From Bacteroidaceae bacterium (GTDB lineage Bacteria; Bacteroidota; Bacteroidia; Bacteroidales; Bacteroidaceae), in the NCBI GenBank assembly GCA_016292045.1, contig JAEEZX010000033.1, positions 1 through 57,323 of the forward strand: a stretch of 57,323 bases of DNA, written 5' to 3'. The translations under genes were made by a program, and so were the position numbers. The notes below the pieces were generated by a model. That model was not told the origin of the DNA, did not search any database, and saw only the letters and a program-made list of their open reading frames with translations. This document shows positions 14,776 through 24,566 of this stretch, one piece after another; the stretch's first letter is position 1; each line of letters begins with the position of its first letter.

Positions 14776-16461
14776 ATGGCGACAAAAAGAAAGACTCTTT
14801 GCCCCGATTTTATTTTTGAAAGCAGTTGGGAGGTATGCAACAAGGTGGGCGGTATCTATACCGTTCTTTCCACACGAGCCAAGACTCTGCAGCAGGAAAT
14901 GCAGGACAAGCTGATATTCATCGGTCCAGACTTCTGGCAGGAAAAAAAGAACCCTCTCTTCAGCGAGGAGAAGCAGCTCTTCAAGGAGTGGGCTGCCGAG
15001 GCTAAGAAGGAGGGCCTCAAGGTGAGAACAGGCCGTTGGAACATTCCAGGAAACCCGTGTGTTATCCTGGTTGACTTCAAGCCTTTCTTTAATATAAAGA
15101 ACGAGCTCTACGGCGCTGCTTGGACAGACTTCCAGGTGGACTCCCTGAACGCCTACGGAGACTATGACGAGGCCTCTATGTTCTCGTATGCCGCAGCGCG
15201 CGTGGTGGAGAGCTTCTACGGCTTCTATCTGCAGGGGACGAAGAATGTGGTGTATCAGGCCCACGAATGGATGACGGGCATGGGTGCGCTGTATCTGAGA
15301 AAGAACGTGCCGGCAATAGCCACTATATTCACCACTCACGCCACCACCGTAGGCCGCTCAATCGCAGGCAACGGCAAGCCGCTCTATGAGTATCTGTGGG
15401 CCTACAACGGCACGCAGATGTCGCACGAACTGAATGTGGCTGCAAAGCACTCCATCGAAAGGCAGACAGCTCATAACGTGGACTGCTTTACAACTGTGTC
15501 TGATGTGACGGCGAAGGAGTGTGCAGAACTGCTGGACAAGCCCTGCGACGAGGTGCTGATGAACGGTTTTGAGGCTGACTTCGTGCCTGCGGAGGCTGAC
15601 TTCGAGAAAGTGCGCAAGGAGGCCAGAGCACGCATCTTCCGTGTGGCCAACGCTCTCACGGGATGCACATTTGCAGAGGATACCCTCGTGGTGGCCACAT
15701 CGGGACGCTATGAGTTCAAGAACAAGGGCATCGATGTCTTTGTGGACTCCATGAACAGGCTGCGCAATATGCTGAAGGACCAGAACGAAGGCTGCGGAAA
15801 GCAGGTGCTGGCTCTCGTGGAGGTGCCGGCTTGGAGCGGTGAAGCCCGTGAGGACCTGAAAGCCCGACTGAAGGGACGTGCAAAGGTGTACGACACAGCA
15901 CTGGAGTGCCCCGTGGTGACTCACCAACTGTACGACTTCGATAACGATAACGTGATGGGCCAGTTGCGCTATTTCGACTTCTGGAACAGCAAGGACGATC
16001 AGGTGAAAATCATCTTTGTGCCCTGCTATCTGGACGGCAGCGACGGTGTGTTCAACAGGCACTATTACGATATGCTGATAGGAAATGACATCTCCGTATA
16101 TCCTTCCTATTACGAGCCTTGGGGATACACTCCGCTGGAGTCTGTGGCATTCCATGTGCCCTGCGTCACGACATCCCTGTCAGGTTTCGGCATGTGGGCA
16201 AATGCCGTAAAGGGAGAGCGCTCGACGATAACCGACGGCGTGGAGGTGGTGACACGCACCGACTACAACTACTCGGAGGTGGCCGACATGATTGCCGCAA
16301 CGGTGAAGCGCTATATGACGCTTTCCGAGAAGGAAGTTGCTGCAGCCCGCAAGGCCGCAGGAAAGCTTTCCGAGAAAGCCCTCTGGAAATATTTTATCAA
16401 GTACTACCACAACGCTTACGACATTGCCCTGCGCAATGCTCAAGAGAGAACAAACAAATAA
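14776..16461 (+). CDS. Glycogen synthase, GT3 (eukaryotic-type) family
   Basis: A 561-residue glucosyltransferase extending alpha-1,4-glucan, of the GT3 type shared by Bacteroidetes and eukaryotes rather than the bacterial GlgA (GT5). Visible signatures are CNKVGGIYTVLSTRA (residues about 21-35), the HEWMTG segment, and the C-terminal retaining-transferase motif E447-x7-E455 in YEPWGYTPLE, preceded by ISVYPSY. Length is shorter than animal or yeast GYS (about 700), typical for Bacteroidetes. It is followed after 21 nt by the alpha-glucan phosphorylase gene, so synthesis and breakdown of storage glucan are in one operon. The sugar donor (UDP- or ADP-glucose) is not decided by sequence. Confidence 0.9.
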   Translation: MATKRKTLCPDFIFESSWEVCNKVGGIYTVLSTRAKTLQQEMQDKLIFIGPDFWQEKKNPLFSEEKQLFKEWAAEAKKEGLKVRTGRWNIPGNPCVILVDFKPFFNIKNELYGAAWTDFQVDSLNAYGDYDEASMFSYAAARVVESFYGFYLQGTKNVVYQAHEWMTGMGALYLRKNVPAIATIFTTHATTVGRSIAGNGKPLYEYLWAYNGTQMSHELNVAAKHSIERQTAHNVDCFTTVSDVTAKECAELLDKPCDEVLMNGFEADFVPAEADFEKVRKEARARIFRVANALTGCTFAEDTLVVATSGRYEFKNKGIDVFVDSMNRLRNMLKDQNEGCGKQVLALVEVPAWSGEAREDLKARLKGRAKVYDTALECPVVTHQLYDFDNDNVMGQLRYFDFWNSKDDQVKIIFVPCYLDGSDGVFNRHYYDMLIGNDISVYPSYYEPWGYTPLESVAFHVPCVTTSLSGFGMWANAVKGERSTITDGVEVVTRTDYNYSEVADMIAATVKRYMTLSEKEVAAARKAAGKLSEKALWKYFIKYYHNAYDIALRNAQERTNK

Positions 16462-16482
16462 ATACTTTATACAAGCAAATCT

Positions 16483-19059
16483 ATGAAAATTAAATCTGAT
16501 TATGCAAATGCTCCCATGTGGAAGACCGTGACCGTGAAGTCGAGCCTTCCCGAGCAACTGAAGTGTCTGGACGAGATCGCCCACAACATGTGGTGGGTGT
16601 GGAACTTCGAGGCCCGCGACCTGTTCCGCGACCTTGATCCGCAGATTTATCACGACGTGAAGCACAACCCCGTGATGCTCCTGGAGCGTTTGACCTTTGA
16701 ACGCAAGGAGGAAATCCTGAAGGACAAGACCCTGATGAAGCGTATCAAGGATGTCTATGCACAGTTCCGTAAGTATATGGACGTGAAGCCCGACAGCAAG
16801 CGCCCCTCTGTGGCTTATTTCTGCATGGAGTACGGTATCCACTCAGCCCTGAAGATTTATTCCGGCGGTCTGGGTATGCTTGCCGGTGACTACGTGAAAG
16901 AGGCTTCCGACTCTAACGTGGACATGTGTGCCGTAGGTTTCCTCTATCGTTTCGGCTATTTCACACAGAGCCTGTCTATGGAAGGTCAGCAGGTGGCCAA
17001 CTACGAGAGCCAGAACTTCGGTTCGCTGCCCATCGAGCGCCAGCTGGACAAGGACGGCAATCCTATGGTGGTTGACGTTCCCTACACCAATTATCAGGTG
17101 CATGCATACGTATGGCGCGTGAATGTAGGTCGTGTGAAGCTCTATCTGCTCGACACCGACAACGACATGAACTCCGAATTCGACAAGCCCATCACACACG
17201 CTCTCTACGGCGGTGACTGGGAGAACCGTCTCAAGCAGGAGATTCTGCTCGGTATCGGCGGTATGCTGCTGCTGAAGAAGCTGGGCATCAAGAAGGATAT
17301 CTACCACTGCAACGAGGGTCATGCCGCACTCTGCAACCTGCAGCGTCTGTGTGACTACATCGAGGAGGACGGATTGAACTTCAACCAGGCTATGGAACTG
17401 GTTCGTGCCAGCGGTCTCTACACTGTGCACACTCCCGTGCCTGCCGGTCACGACTACTTCGAGGAGGGTCTCTTCGGCAAGTATATGGGCGGTTATCCCC
17501 AGAGACTGGGTATCACATGGGATGAGTTCATCGGCATGGGCCGTATCAACCCTGACGATCACGGAGAGAAGTTCTGTATGTCAACCTTCGCCTGCAACAC
17601 CTGTCAGGAGGTTAACGGTGTGAGCTGGCTGCACGGAGAGGTGTCGAAGAAGATGTTTGCCGACATCTGGAAGGGCTACTATCCCGCAGAGAACCACGTG
17701 GGCTACGTGACCAACGGTGTTCACTTCCCGACATGGGCTGCTGCCGAGTGGCGTGCTCTGTATGCCAAGTATTTCGACGAGAAGTTCATGAGCGACCAGT
17801 CCAACGAGGAAATCTGGCACGGCATCTACAACTGTCCCGATGAGGAAATCTGGGCTACACGTGAGGCTCTGAAGGCTAAGCTCTTCGAATATATCAAGAT
17901 CCAGTTCCAGGAGACATGGCTCAAGAACCAGGGTGATCCCCAGCGTGTGGTTAAGCTGGTTGAGCGTTTCGACCCCAAATCACTGGTTATAGGCTTCTGC
18001 CGCCGTTTCGCTACCTACAAGCGTGCTCACCTGCTGTTCACGGACCTGGATCGTCTCGACAGAATCGTCAACAATCCCGAACGTCCTGTAATCTTTATCT
18101 TTGCCGGTAAGGCTCACCCCGCCGACGGTGCAGGTCAGGGCTTGATTAAGAGAATCTTCGAGATTTCGCAGATGCCGAAGTTCCAGGGCAGAATCATCTT
18201 CCTTGAGGACTACGACTTCCTGCTGGCTCGCCGTCTTGTATCAGGTGTTGATATCTGGATGAATACTCCTACACGTCCTCTCGAGGCTTCCGGTACATCC
18301 GGTGAGAAGGCCGAGATGAACGGTGTTGTGAACCTGAGCGTCAAGGACGGATGGTGGCTCGAAGGCTACCGCGAGGGCGCAGGATGGGCACTCACAGAGA
18401 AGCGCACCTATCAGAATCAGGGCTATCAGGACCAGCTCGACGCTGCTACAATCTACGGTCTGCTCGAGACAGAAATCGTGCCCCTGTACTTCAATAAGGA
18501 CAAGAAGGGTATCTCTAAGGGATGGATTCAGGTAGTGAAGAACTCTATCGCCAAGATCGCTCCTCACTACACTATGAAGCGTCAGCTCGACGACTACTAC
18601 TCCAAGTTCTACGAGAAGCAGGCAAAGCGTTTCAAGGAACTTGCTAAGGACAACTTCCAGCTGGCAAAGAACATCGCCCTGTGGAAGGAGGCTGTTGCAG
18701 AGCGCTGGGATGCTATCAGCGTGGTAAGTGCCGAGACATCTGCTCCTGTAAGCGGACTGCATGAAACAGGTAAGGAGTATCTCCTGCGCTATGTTATCAA
18801 CGAGGCCGGACTGGACGATGCTGTTGCTCTGGAGAAGGTCAATGTGGCCACCAACGAGGCCGGTGAGGACTATGTATTCTCCGTTGAGCCTCTGAAGATG
18901 GTGAAGAAGGAAGGCAACAACTACACCTTCGAGGTGATGTACTCTCCCAAGCAGGCCGGTCAGTACAAGTCTGCTGTGCGTATGTATCCTAAGAACAAGG
19001 ACCTGCCTCACCGTCAGGACTTCTGTTACGTTAAGTGGCTGCAATTACCTAACTATTAA
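16483..19059 (+). CDS. glgP: Alpha-glucan phosphorylase (GT35) with DUF3417 N-domain
   Basis: An 858-residue phosphorylase releasing glucose-1-phosphate from glycogen or maltodextrin. The N-terminal 100 residues ([21 protein letters not shown]) belong to the DUF3417 domain of the shorter 'alpha-glucan family phosphorylase' subgroup. Catalytic landmarks are [18 protein letters not shown], and the pyridoxal-phosphate lysine K609 in [13 protein letters not shown]. The start ATG lies 21 nt after glycogen synthase. After about residue 745 there is a C-terminal beta-rich extension ([19 protein letters not shown] ... [11 protein letters not shown]) beyond the catalytic core. Confidence 0.9.
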   Translation: MKIKSDYANAPMWKTVTVKSSLPEQLKCLDEIAHNMWWVWNFEARDLFRDLDPQIYHDVKHNPVMLLERLTFERKEEILKDKTLMKRIKDVYAQFRKYMDVKPDSKRPSVAYFCMEYGIHSALKIYSGGLGMLAGDYVKEASDSNVDMCAVGFLYRFGYFTQSLSMEGQQVANYESQNFGSLPIERQLDKDGNPMVVDVPYTNYQVHAYVWRVNVGRVKLYLLDTDNDMNSEFDKPITHALYGGDWENRLKQEILLGIGGMLLLKKLGIKKDIYHCNEGHAALCNLQRLCDYIEEDGLNFNQAMELVRASGLYTVHTPVPAGHDYFEEGLFGKYMGGYPQRLGITWDEFIGMGRINPDDHGEKFCMSTFACNTCQEVNGVSWLHGEVSKKMFADIWKGYYPAENHVGYVTNGVHFPTWAAAEWRALYAKYFDEKFMSDQSNEEIWHGIYNCPDEEIWATREALKAKLFEYIKIQFQETWLKNQGDPQRVVKLVERFDPKSLVIGFCRRFATYKRAHLLFTDLDRLDRIVNNPERPVIFIFAGKAHPADGAGQGLIKRIFEISQMPKFQGRIIFLEDYDFLLARRLVSGVDIWMNTPTRPLEASGTSGEKAEMNGVVNLSVKDGWWLEGYREGAGWALTEKRTYQNQGYQDQLDAATIYGLLETEIVPLYFNKDKKGISKGWIQVVKNSIAKIAPHYTMKRQLDDYYSKFYEKQAKRFKELAKDNFQLAKNIALWKEAVAERWDAISVVSAETSAPVSGLHETGKEYLLRYVINEAGLDDAVALEKVNVATNEAGEDYVFSVEPLKMVKKEGNNYTFEVMYSPKQAGQYKSAVRMYPKNKDLPHRQDFCYVKWLQLPNY

Positions 19060-19071
19060 ATATAACAAACG

Positions 19072-19122
19072 ACTCCAGGGAAACCCCTCCGTTTCATACT
19101 TTTGGTAGCAGGTCTCTGGAGT
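19072..19122 (+). promoter_or_regulatory. Stem-loop with a TACTTTTG promoter in its loop, upstream of nagB
   Basis: Arms ACTCCAGGGA (19072-19081) and TCTCTGGAGT (19113-19122) form a 10-bp stem with one G-T pair. The loop holds the -7 box TACTTTTG (19097-19104). The hairpin may end glgP transcripts, while the box starts nagB. An AT-only stretch of ATTA repeats (about 19125-19168) follows. Confidence 0.55.
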
Positions 19123-19174
19123 TAATCTAATTAATAATCAATCAATTAATTAATTAATTAATAACATTAAAAGT

Positions 19175-19966
19175 ATGAGAGTAATTATTGAACCGGACTA
19201 CGAGAGAATGTCCAAGTGGGCCGCCGACTATGTTGCAAAGCGTATAATCGAGGCAAATCCCACCGAGAGCAAGCCTTTCAAGCTGGGTTGCCCCACGGGC
19301 TCCAGCCCTCTGGGCCTCTACAAAGAGCTCATCAAGAAGTATGAGAAAGGAGAAATTTCCTTCAAGAACGTCATCACGTTCAACATGGACGAGTATGTGA
19401 AGATTCCTGAGGATCATCCCGAAAGCTATCACTCTTTCATGTGGAAGAACTTCTTCTCCCATATCGATATCAAGAAGGAGAATGTGCATATCCTCGACGG
19501 AAATGCTCCCGACCTTGCAAAGGAGTGCGCAGAATATGAGAAGGCTATTGAGGATGCCGGAGGTATCGACCTCTTCATGGGCGGTGTAGGTCCCGACGGA
19601 CACCTGGCTTTCAACGAGCCGGGTTCGAGTCTGGCCAGCAAGACCCGTGTCAAGACCCTGACAACGGATACTATCATTGCCAACTCACGTTTCTTCGACA
19701 ACGACATGAATCTCGTGCCGAAGCAGGCTCTGACAGTAGGTATAGGCACTGTGATGGCCGCCAAGGAGGTTCTCCTCGTCTGCAACGGACACCACAAGGC
19801 TCGTGCTCTCCAGCACATCGTAGACGGAAACGTAAGTCACATGTGGACAGCTTCCATGCTGCAGATGCATCCCCACGCCATCGTGGTGTGCGACGAGGCA
19901 GCTTGTGACGAGCTGACAGTGGGCACCTACAAGTACTATCTGGACAAGGAGAGAGGTAATCTCTAA
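19175..19966 (+). CDS. nagB: Glucosamine-6-phosphate deaminase
   Basis: A 263-residue isomerase/deaminase converting glucosamine-6-phosphate to fructose-6-phosphate and ammonia. It aligns in register with E. coli NagB (266 aa). The catalytic residues fall at the same numbers: D72 in FNMDEY, D141 and H143 in GPDGHLAFNEPG, E148. The phosphate-binding loop GCPTGSSPLGLY (38-49) is intact. It has its own promoter (19097-19104) and a terminator after it, so it is monocistronic. It links amino-sugar breakdown to glycolysis. Confidence 0.95.
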   Translation: MRVIIEPDYERMSKWAADYVAKRIIEANPTESKPFKLGCPTGSSPLGLYKELIKKYEKGEISFKNVITFNMDEYVKIPEDHPESYHSFMWKNFFSHIDIKKENVHILDGNAPDLAKECAEYEKAIEDAGGIDLFMGGVGPDGHLAFNEPGSSLASKTRVKTLTTDTIIANSRFFDNDMNLVPKQALTVGIGTVMAAKEVLLVCNGHHKARALQHIVDGNVSHMWTASMLQMHPHAIVVCDEAACDELTVGTYKYYLDKERGNL

Positions 19967-19993
19967 ATCCGGTTCGGTATCAGAATGCCATAA

Positions 19994-20036
19994 AACCCTC
20001 GGGTCGCTGTGAAAAAGCAGCAGCCCGGGGATTTTT
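19994..20036 (+). terminator. Rho-independent terminator after nagB
   Basis: A GC-rich hairpin (CCCTCGGG and GCTG pairing with CAGC and CCCGGGG, loop TGAAAAAG) followed by ATTTTTGG, 28 nt after the nagB stop. Confidence 0.75.
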
Positions 20037-20111
20037 GGTGTTATGAGGCGACGTAGGCGGAGATTGAAGAAGAAAAAAAGCCTGATTCTTTGCTGTTTCA
20101 AGAAAAAGACG

Positions 20112-20119
20112 TACCTTTG
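20112..20119 (+). promoter_or_regulatory. -7 box TACCTTTG for metF-metH
   Basis: TACCTTTG, 29 nt before the chosen metF ATG at 20148. The resulting leader of about 20 nt leaves no room for a SAM or cobalamin riboswitch. It also lies inside the longer open frame beginning at 20043, which is therefore not the real start. Confidence 0.65.
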
Positions 20120-20147
20120 CGGCAATGAACTAAACTGTTGCAGGACT

Positions 20148-21113
20148 ATGGCTACGAGTGTCGCAGAACTTATACAGAAGAGTGAGAAGACAGCGTTCTC
20201 GTTTGAGGTGTTGCCGCCGTTGCGTGGCAAGACGATAGATTCGGTTTTCCGCACAATAGATATCCTGATGCCGTTCCGGCCGCTTTTCGTCGAAGTGACG
20301 ACACACAGGAGCGACTATGTCTACAGAGATAAAGGCGACGGCACATACGAACGTGTGGAGCAGCGCTTGCGCCCCGGCACTGTGGCCATAGCATCGGCAA
20401 TCAAGCAGCGTTATCACGTGCCTGTTGTGCCGCACATAATATGTTCCGGATACAGCAGGCAGGATACAGAGAACGAACTCATCGACTATTCGTTTCTGGA
20501 TATCAAGGACCTGTTGGTGCTTCGCGGAGACAAAGCCAAGCAAGATGCCCGATTCGTGCCGAAAACTGGCGGTTTGTCGCACGCAACGGAACTGATTGAG
20601 CAGGTGGAGCAGTTCAATAAGGGACTGCTGGAATACGGCGACAGACACGAGTTCTGCGTAAACCGTCCGTTTACCTACGGTGTGGCAGCCTATCCTGAGA
20701 AGCACGAGGAAGCGATGAATCTGCAGCAGGATATAGAACGTCTGAAGGAAAAGCAGGACTTGGGTGCCGGGTATGCGGTGACGCAGATGTTTTTCGACAC
20801 GGATGCATACCTGCGTTTCGTGGACAAGTGCAGAGCCAGCGGTATCACAATGCCTATTGTGCCGGGTCTCAAGCCGTTGGGCACATTGAACCATTGTACG
20901 ATGCTTCCGAGAGTGTTCCATGTGGATTTCCCTGTGGAACTGGCTGAAAAGCTTTCCGGCCTGAAAACGGATGATGACGTGAAGAAGGTGGGTGTAGAGT
21001 GGTGTATCGCACAGTGTGAGCGACTCAGGAAGGAGGGAGCTCCGTGTATCCATTTCTATACTATGAATGCCGCCGGGAGTATCGAACAGATAGCAAAAGA
21101 AGTGTGGAAATGA
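20148..21113 (+). CDS. metF: Methylenetetrahydrofolate reductase
   Basis: A 321-residue flavoprotein reducing 5,10-methylene-THF to 5-methyl-THF, the methyl donor for MetH. Family motifs: FSFEVLPPLRGKT near the start with catalytic-type Glu E20, FVEVTTHRSD, LVLRGD, and GAGYAVTQMFFD. The ATG at 20148 (MATSVAELIQ) is chosen because the TACCTTTG promoter excludes the upstream extension. The stop overlaps metH in an ATGA (21110-21113), so the two are translationally coupled and the product feeds directly to the next enzyme in methionine synthesis. Confidence 0.93.
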   Translation: MATSVAELIQKSEKTAFSFEVLPPLRGKTIDSVFRTIDILMPFRPLFVEVTTHRSDYVYRDKGDGTYERVEQRLRPGTVAIASAIKQRYHVPVVPHIICSGYSRQDTENELIDYSFLDIKDLLVLRGDKAKQDARFVPKTGGLSHATELIEQVEQFNKGLLEYGDRHEFCVNRPFTYGVAAYPEKHEEAMNLQQDIERLKEKQDLGAGYAVTQMFFDTDAYLRFVDKCRASGITMPIVPGLKPLGTLNHCTMLPRVFHVDFPVELAEKLSGLKTDDDVKKVGVEWCIAQCERLRKEGAPCIHFYTMNAAGSIEQIAKEVWK

Positions 21114-24100
21114 CACTCCGCGAAGCATTAGAAGAACGTGTTTTGCTGCTGGACGGAGCGATGGGCTCTCTGGTGCAGCAGATGATGAGAGGCTACAAAG
21201 GTATGCCTGATTTGCTGGTGTTGAGCCATCCGGAAGTGGTGAGCGAGATACACAGGCAATATCTTGAGGCAGGAGCCGACATCATTACGACATGTACGTT
21301 CAATGCCCAGCGTCTGAGTCTGAAAAACGCTCCGGAATATAGCGACACTCTGGTAAGAGATATCAATATCGCTGCTTCCCGCCTGGCCAGGAATATGGCA
21401 GATGAATACACCAGGAGGACGGGACGGAAGAGATATGTTGTGGGAGATATAGGACCCACATCGAAAATGTTGTCGCTTTCTCCGGATATCGCGCTGCCGA
21501 GTTTCCGTGATTTGGAATTTAACCAGTTGCGCGACATATACAGGGAACAGGCCCTTGCGCTGAAAGAAGGCGGTGTGGATGCAATCCTTCTGGAAACGTG
21601 TACGGATGTGCTCAACGTGAAGGCTGCAGTGTCAGCTTTGGAGGGTCTGGATGTACCCCTGATGATAAGTATGACCGTCAGCGATGCTTCCGGACGCATT
21701 CTTTCGGGGCAGACGATAGAGGCGTTTGTGGAAACCGTGATGTATGCACGTCCTCTTTCTGTGGGTCTCAACTGCGGATTCGGAGCAGATAAGATATTGC
21801 CTTGGTTGCGTGACATGTACAAGGCTGTGGGCGGTCGCTGCTATCTGACCTGTCATCCGAATGCCGGTCTCCCGAATGCCTACGGAGGCTATGATGACAT
21901 GCCGGAGGACATGGTGCGTATGATGCGGCCGATGGTGCAGGAAGGACTTGTAAATGTCATCGGCGGATGTTGCGGCACCACTCCTGAGCATATACGTGCC
22001 ATGCGTGCACTGTGTGAGGAGAAGCAACAAAATCTCCGTAGCATAAATAATGAGGAAAAGGGGGCTGTATATGCCGGTCTGGAAGTCTTGAAGCTGACTC
22101 CCGAAACATTCTGTAACGTCGGGGAGCGATGCAACGTCGCGGGAAGTCGTAAGTTTCTCAGGCTGATATCGGAAAAGCACTATGATGAGGCTCTCGCTAT
22201 TGCAAGGAAGCAGGTGGAGGACGGAGCGATGGTGCTTGATATCAATATGGACGACGGCCTGTTGGATGCGAAGAAAGAGATGCAGAACTTCCTTCGTCTG
22301 GCAAGTGCGGAACCGGATATCGCCCGTGTGCCGGTGATGGTGGACTCTTCTCATTTTGAGGTGATAGAGTGCGCCCTTAAAAATATACAAGGTAAGGCTA
22401 TCGTAAATTCCATTTCGCTCAAGCAGGGTGAAGAGGAATTCCTGCGCGAAGCCCGTTTTGTGCGGGATATGGGAGCAGCAGTCGTGGTGATGCTCTTTGA
22501 CGAAAAGGGACAAGCAAATGACTATGAGCGACGTATAGAGATAGCGGACAGGGCTTATCGTCTGCTGACAGAGAACGTCGGATTCCTTCCTGAAGACATC
22601 ATCTTTGATCCCAATGTGCTTACCATTGCAACGGGAATGGAGGAGCACAATCTCTATGCTCTGGACTTCCTGCGTGCTACGGAGTGGATACACGCTCATA
22701 TGCCGCTTTCAAGAATAAGCGGCGGTATATCCAACCTGAGTTTTGCTCTTCGCGGCCAGAATTACATGCGCGAAGCAATGCACGCCGTGTTCCTCTATCA
22801 TGCCATCAGAAGAGGTATGAACATGGCGATAATGAATCCTGCGACAACGGTCACGTATGAATCTCTTGACGACGACTTGCGGCAGGCCATAGAGGATGTT
22901 ATATTCAATACCCGGGAAGATGCTACAGAGCGGCTTCTCGCTCTTGTGCCCAGATATTCGTCCCAGGGGAAGGAGGAGAGCACTCTGTCGTCAAAAACAG
23001 ATGTGCTGACACCGACTGAGGTGGTAAAGATGTGTCTTCACCAGGGAAGAAATGACGGTCTGACGGAGTCGCTCGGGAAACTGATAGACGAAGGACACAG
23101 TGCACTTGACATCATCAGCGGGCCTCTCATGGACGGTATGATGGAAGTGGGACGTCTCTTCGGGGAGGGTAAGATGTTTCTTCCTCAAGTGGTGAAGACT
23201 GCTCGTACGATGAAGGAAGCATGTGCCTTTCTCGAGCCGTATATGGACGGAGGGACGGAATCCTCGTCGCATGCAGGCAAGATACTTATTGCCACAGTGA
23301 AGGGTGATGTTCACGATATCGGTAAGAACATTGTTAAAGTGGTGCTTCAATGCAACGGTTTCCACGTGATAGACCTCGGTGTGATGGTGCAGGCTGAGAC
23401 CATCGTGGATACGGCAATAAAGGAGAATGTCGATATCGTGTGTCTTTCCGGTCTGATTACGCCCTCGCTTGAGGAAATGTGCAATGTTGCGGAGGCTATG
23501 GAAAGAGCCGGACTTAGTATTCCGCTGTTTGTCGGCGGTGCTACGACATCGGAACAGCATACCCGTTTGCGGATTGCTCCGTTATATAGCGGTGGTGTCT
23601 ATCATATGAAAGATGCAACGGAGAATCCCGTTGTGGCAAGAAAACTCCTGCAGTCGCATCCCGTTCCGCCGTTCATGGGAGAAAGGAGACACAAGTCAAT
23701 TAACATTGAGGATGTGTTGCCTCTTGTTGACTGGAGATATCTCTATCATGCCTGGATGGTGAAAAACGACAGTAAAGAGGCTAATCAGCTCAGACATGAT
23801 GCCTTGCAACTGTTGGATGAGTTTCATGATGCCGGGTTTGCACTTGAAGCAGTGCAGGCCTTCTATGAGGCGAGAGGGGAATCGGACGGTATCTGGATAA
23901 AAACGGAAAAGGGGAAGGATGTTTTTATCCCGACTCCCCGGCAAAAGGCCGGAGAAAAACTGGCATTGTCGGATTACGTAAGTGAAGAGGGAGACGTTGT
24001 CGGCGCATTTGCTGTAACAGTGAACAGGGCCTTTGTGCAAAGGTTGGAGCAACTGAAGACGGAAGACACGGATCCGTATAGGAGTTTGCTTCTGCAGACT

Positions 24101-24355
24101 CTTGGCGACCGTCTGGTGGAAGCTGCTGCGGAATACCTGTCTGCGGAACTGAAGAAAACGGGGTGGGGAGGTATTCGCCCGGCAATAGGATATCCTATCC
24201 TGCCTGAACAGAAAACGATGTTCCTGTTAGCAGACGTTTTGGATATGAATGGCCTTGGAATTTCACTTACAGAAAACGGGGCAATGTATCCTCAGGCTTC
24301 CGTTGCAGGATTTTATATAGGCAACCCGAAATCCAAATATTTTGATGCACGTTAA
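21110..24355 (+). CDS. metH: Cobalamin-dependent methionine synthase
   Basis: A 1081-residue MetH transferring the methyl of 5-methyl-THF to homocysteine. Module order: homocysteine domain (1 to about 310) with zinc cysteines C222, C287 and C288 (GGCCGT); pterin domain from about 335 (CNVGERCNVAGSRKF); cap (about 620-700); B12 Rossmann domain with D733-V-H735-D-I-G738; reactivation domain ending in the YPQASVAGFYIGNPKSKYF signature. It is about 150 residues shorter than E. coli MetH (1227); the shortfall lies mostly in the reactivation domain. The start MTLREALEE overlaps the metF stop (ATGA). B12 dependence implies cobalamin uptake or synthesis elsewhere. Confidence 0.95.
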   Translation: MTLREALEERVLLLDGAMGSLVQQMMRGYKGMPDLLVLSHPEVVSEIHRQYLEAGADIITTCTFNAQRLSLKNAPEYSDTLVRDINIAASRLARNMADEYTRRTGRKRYVVGDIGPTSKMLSLSPDIALPSFRDLEFNQLRDIYREQALALKEGGVDAILLETCTDVLNVKAAVSALEGLDVPLMISMTVSDASGRILSGQTIEAFVETVMYARPLSVGLNCGFGADKILPWLRDMYKAVGGRCYLTCHPNAGLPNAYGGYDDMPEDMVRMMRPMVQEGLVNVIGGCCGTTPEHIRAMRALCEEKQQNLRSINNEEKGAVYAGLEVLKLTPETFCNVGERCNVAGSRKFLRLISEKHYDEALAIARKQVEDGAMVLDINMDDGLLDAKKEMQNFLRLASAEPDIARVPVMVDSSHFEVIECALKNIQGKAIVNSISLKQGEEEFLREARFVRDMGAAVVVMLFDEKGQANDYERRIEIADRAYRLLTENVGFLPEDIIFDPNVLTIATGMEEHNLYALDFLRATEWIHAHMPLSRISGGISNLSFALRGQNYMREAMHAVFLYHAIRRGMNMAIMNPATTVTYESLDDDLRQAIEDVIFNTREDATERLLALVPRYSSQGKEESTLSSKTDVLTPTEVVKMCLHQGRNDGLTESLGKLIDEGHSALDIISGPLMDGMMEVGRLFGEGKMFLPQVVKTARTMKEACAFLEPYMDGGTESSSHAGKILIATVKGDVHDIGKNIVKVVLQCNGFHVIDLGVMVQAETIVDTAIKENVDIVCLSGLITPSLEEMCNVAEAMERAGLSIPLFVGGATTSEQHTRLRIAPLYSGGVYHMKDATENPVVARKLLQSHPVPPFMGERRHKSINIEDVLPLVDWRYLYHAWMVKNDSKEANQLRHDALQLLDEFHDAGFALEAVQAFYEARGESDGIWIKTEKGKDVFIPTPRQKAGEKLALSDYVSEEGDVVGAFAVTVNRAFVQRLEQLKTEDTDPYRSLLLQTLGDRLVEAAAEYLSAELKKTGWGGIRPAIGYPILPEQKTMFLLADVLDMNGLGISLTENGAMYPQASVAGFYIGNPKSKYFDAR

Positions 24356-24507
24356 GCATTGAAAATAACAGAAAACACGTTGAGCTTTAGTGCCTGTTTT
24401 GTTGACATTTTATTGTGCTTTTGCATAAAAAGTGCTTCAAAACGAAGAATTTTAAGAAAAAAAAGCATTTTTTTTATATTTTTTCGTGCTATAAGGTAAA
24501 AAAGCTG

Positions 24508-24515
24508 TACCTTTG
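24508..24515 (+). promoter_or_regulatory. -7 box TACCTTTG for the outer-membrane protein pair
   Basis: TACCTTTG, 51 nt before the ATG at 24567, in an AT-rich gap. It drives the OmpA-like gene and probably the next barrel gene. Confidence 0.65.
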
Positions 24516-24566
24516 CACGCAGAGTATAGAAAAATATATTGAAAATATTTTTAATTGTTTAACCAT

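Noticed and set aside
13777..15339. Long open frame on the minus strand across the antiporter and glycogen synthase genes
   Set aside because: Low-complexity His/Gln-rich translation, antisense to well-recognised genes; a codon-bias artefact.
20112..20147. SAM or cobalamin riboswitch in front of metF-metH
   Set aside because: Promoter box leaves only about 20 nt of leader.
20043..20147. Arginine/lysine-rich extension of metF
   Set aside because: Not family-like and overlaps the TACCTTTG promoter.
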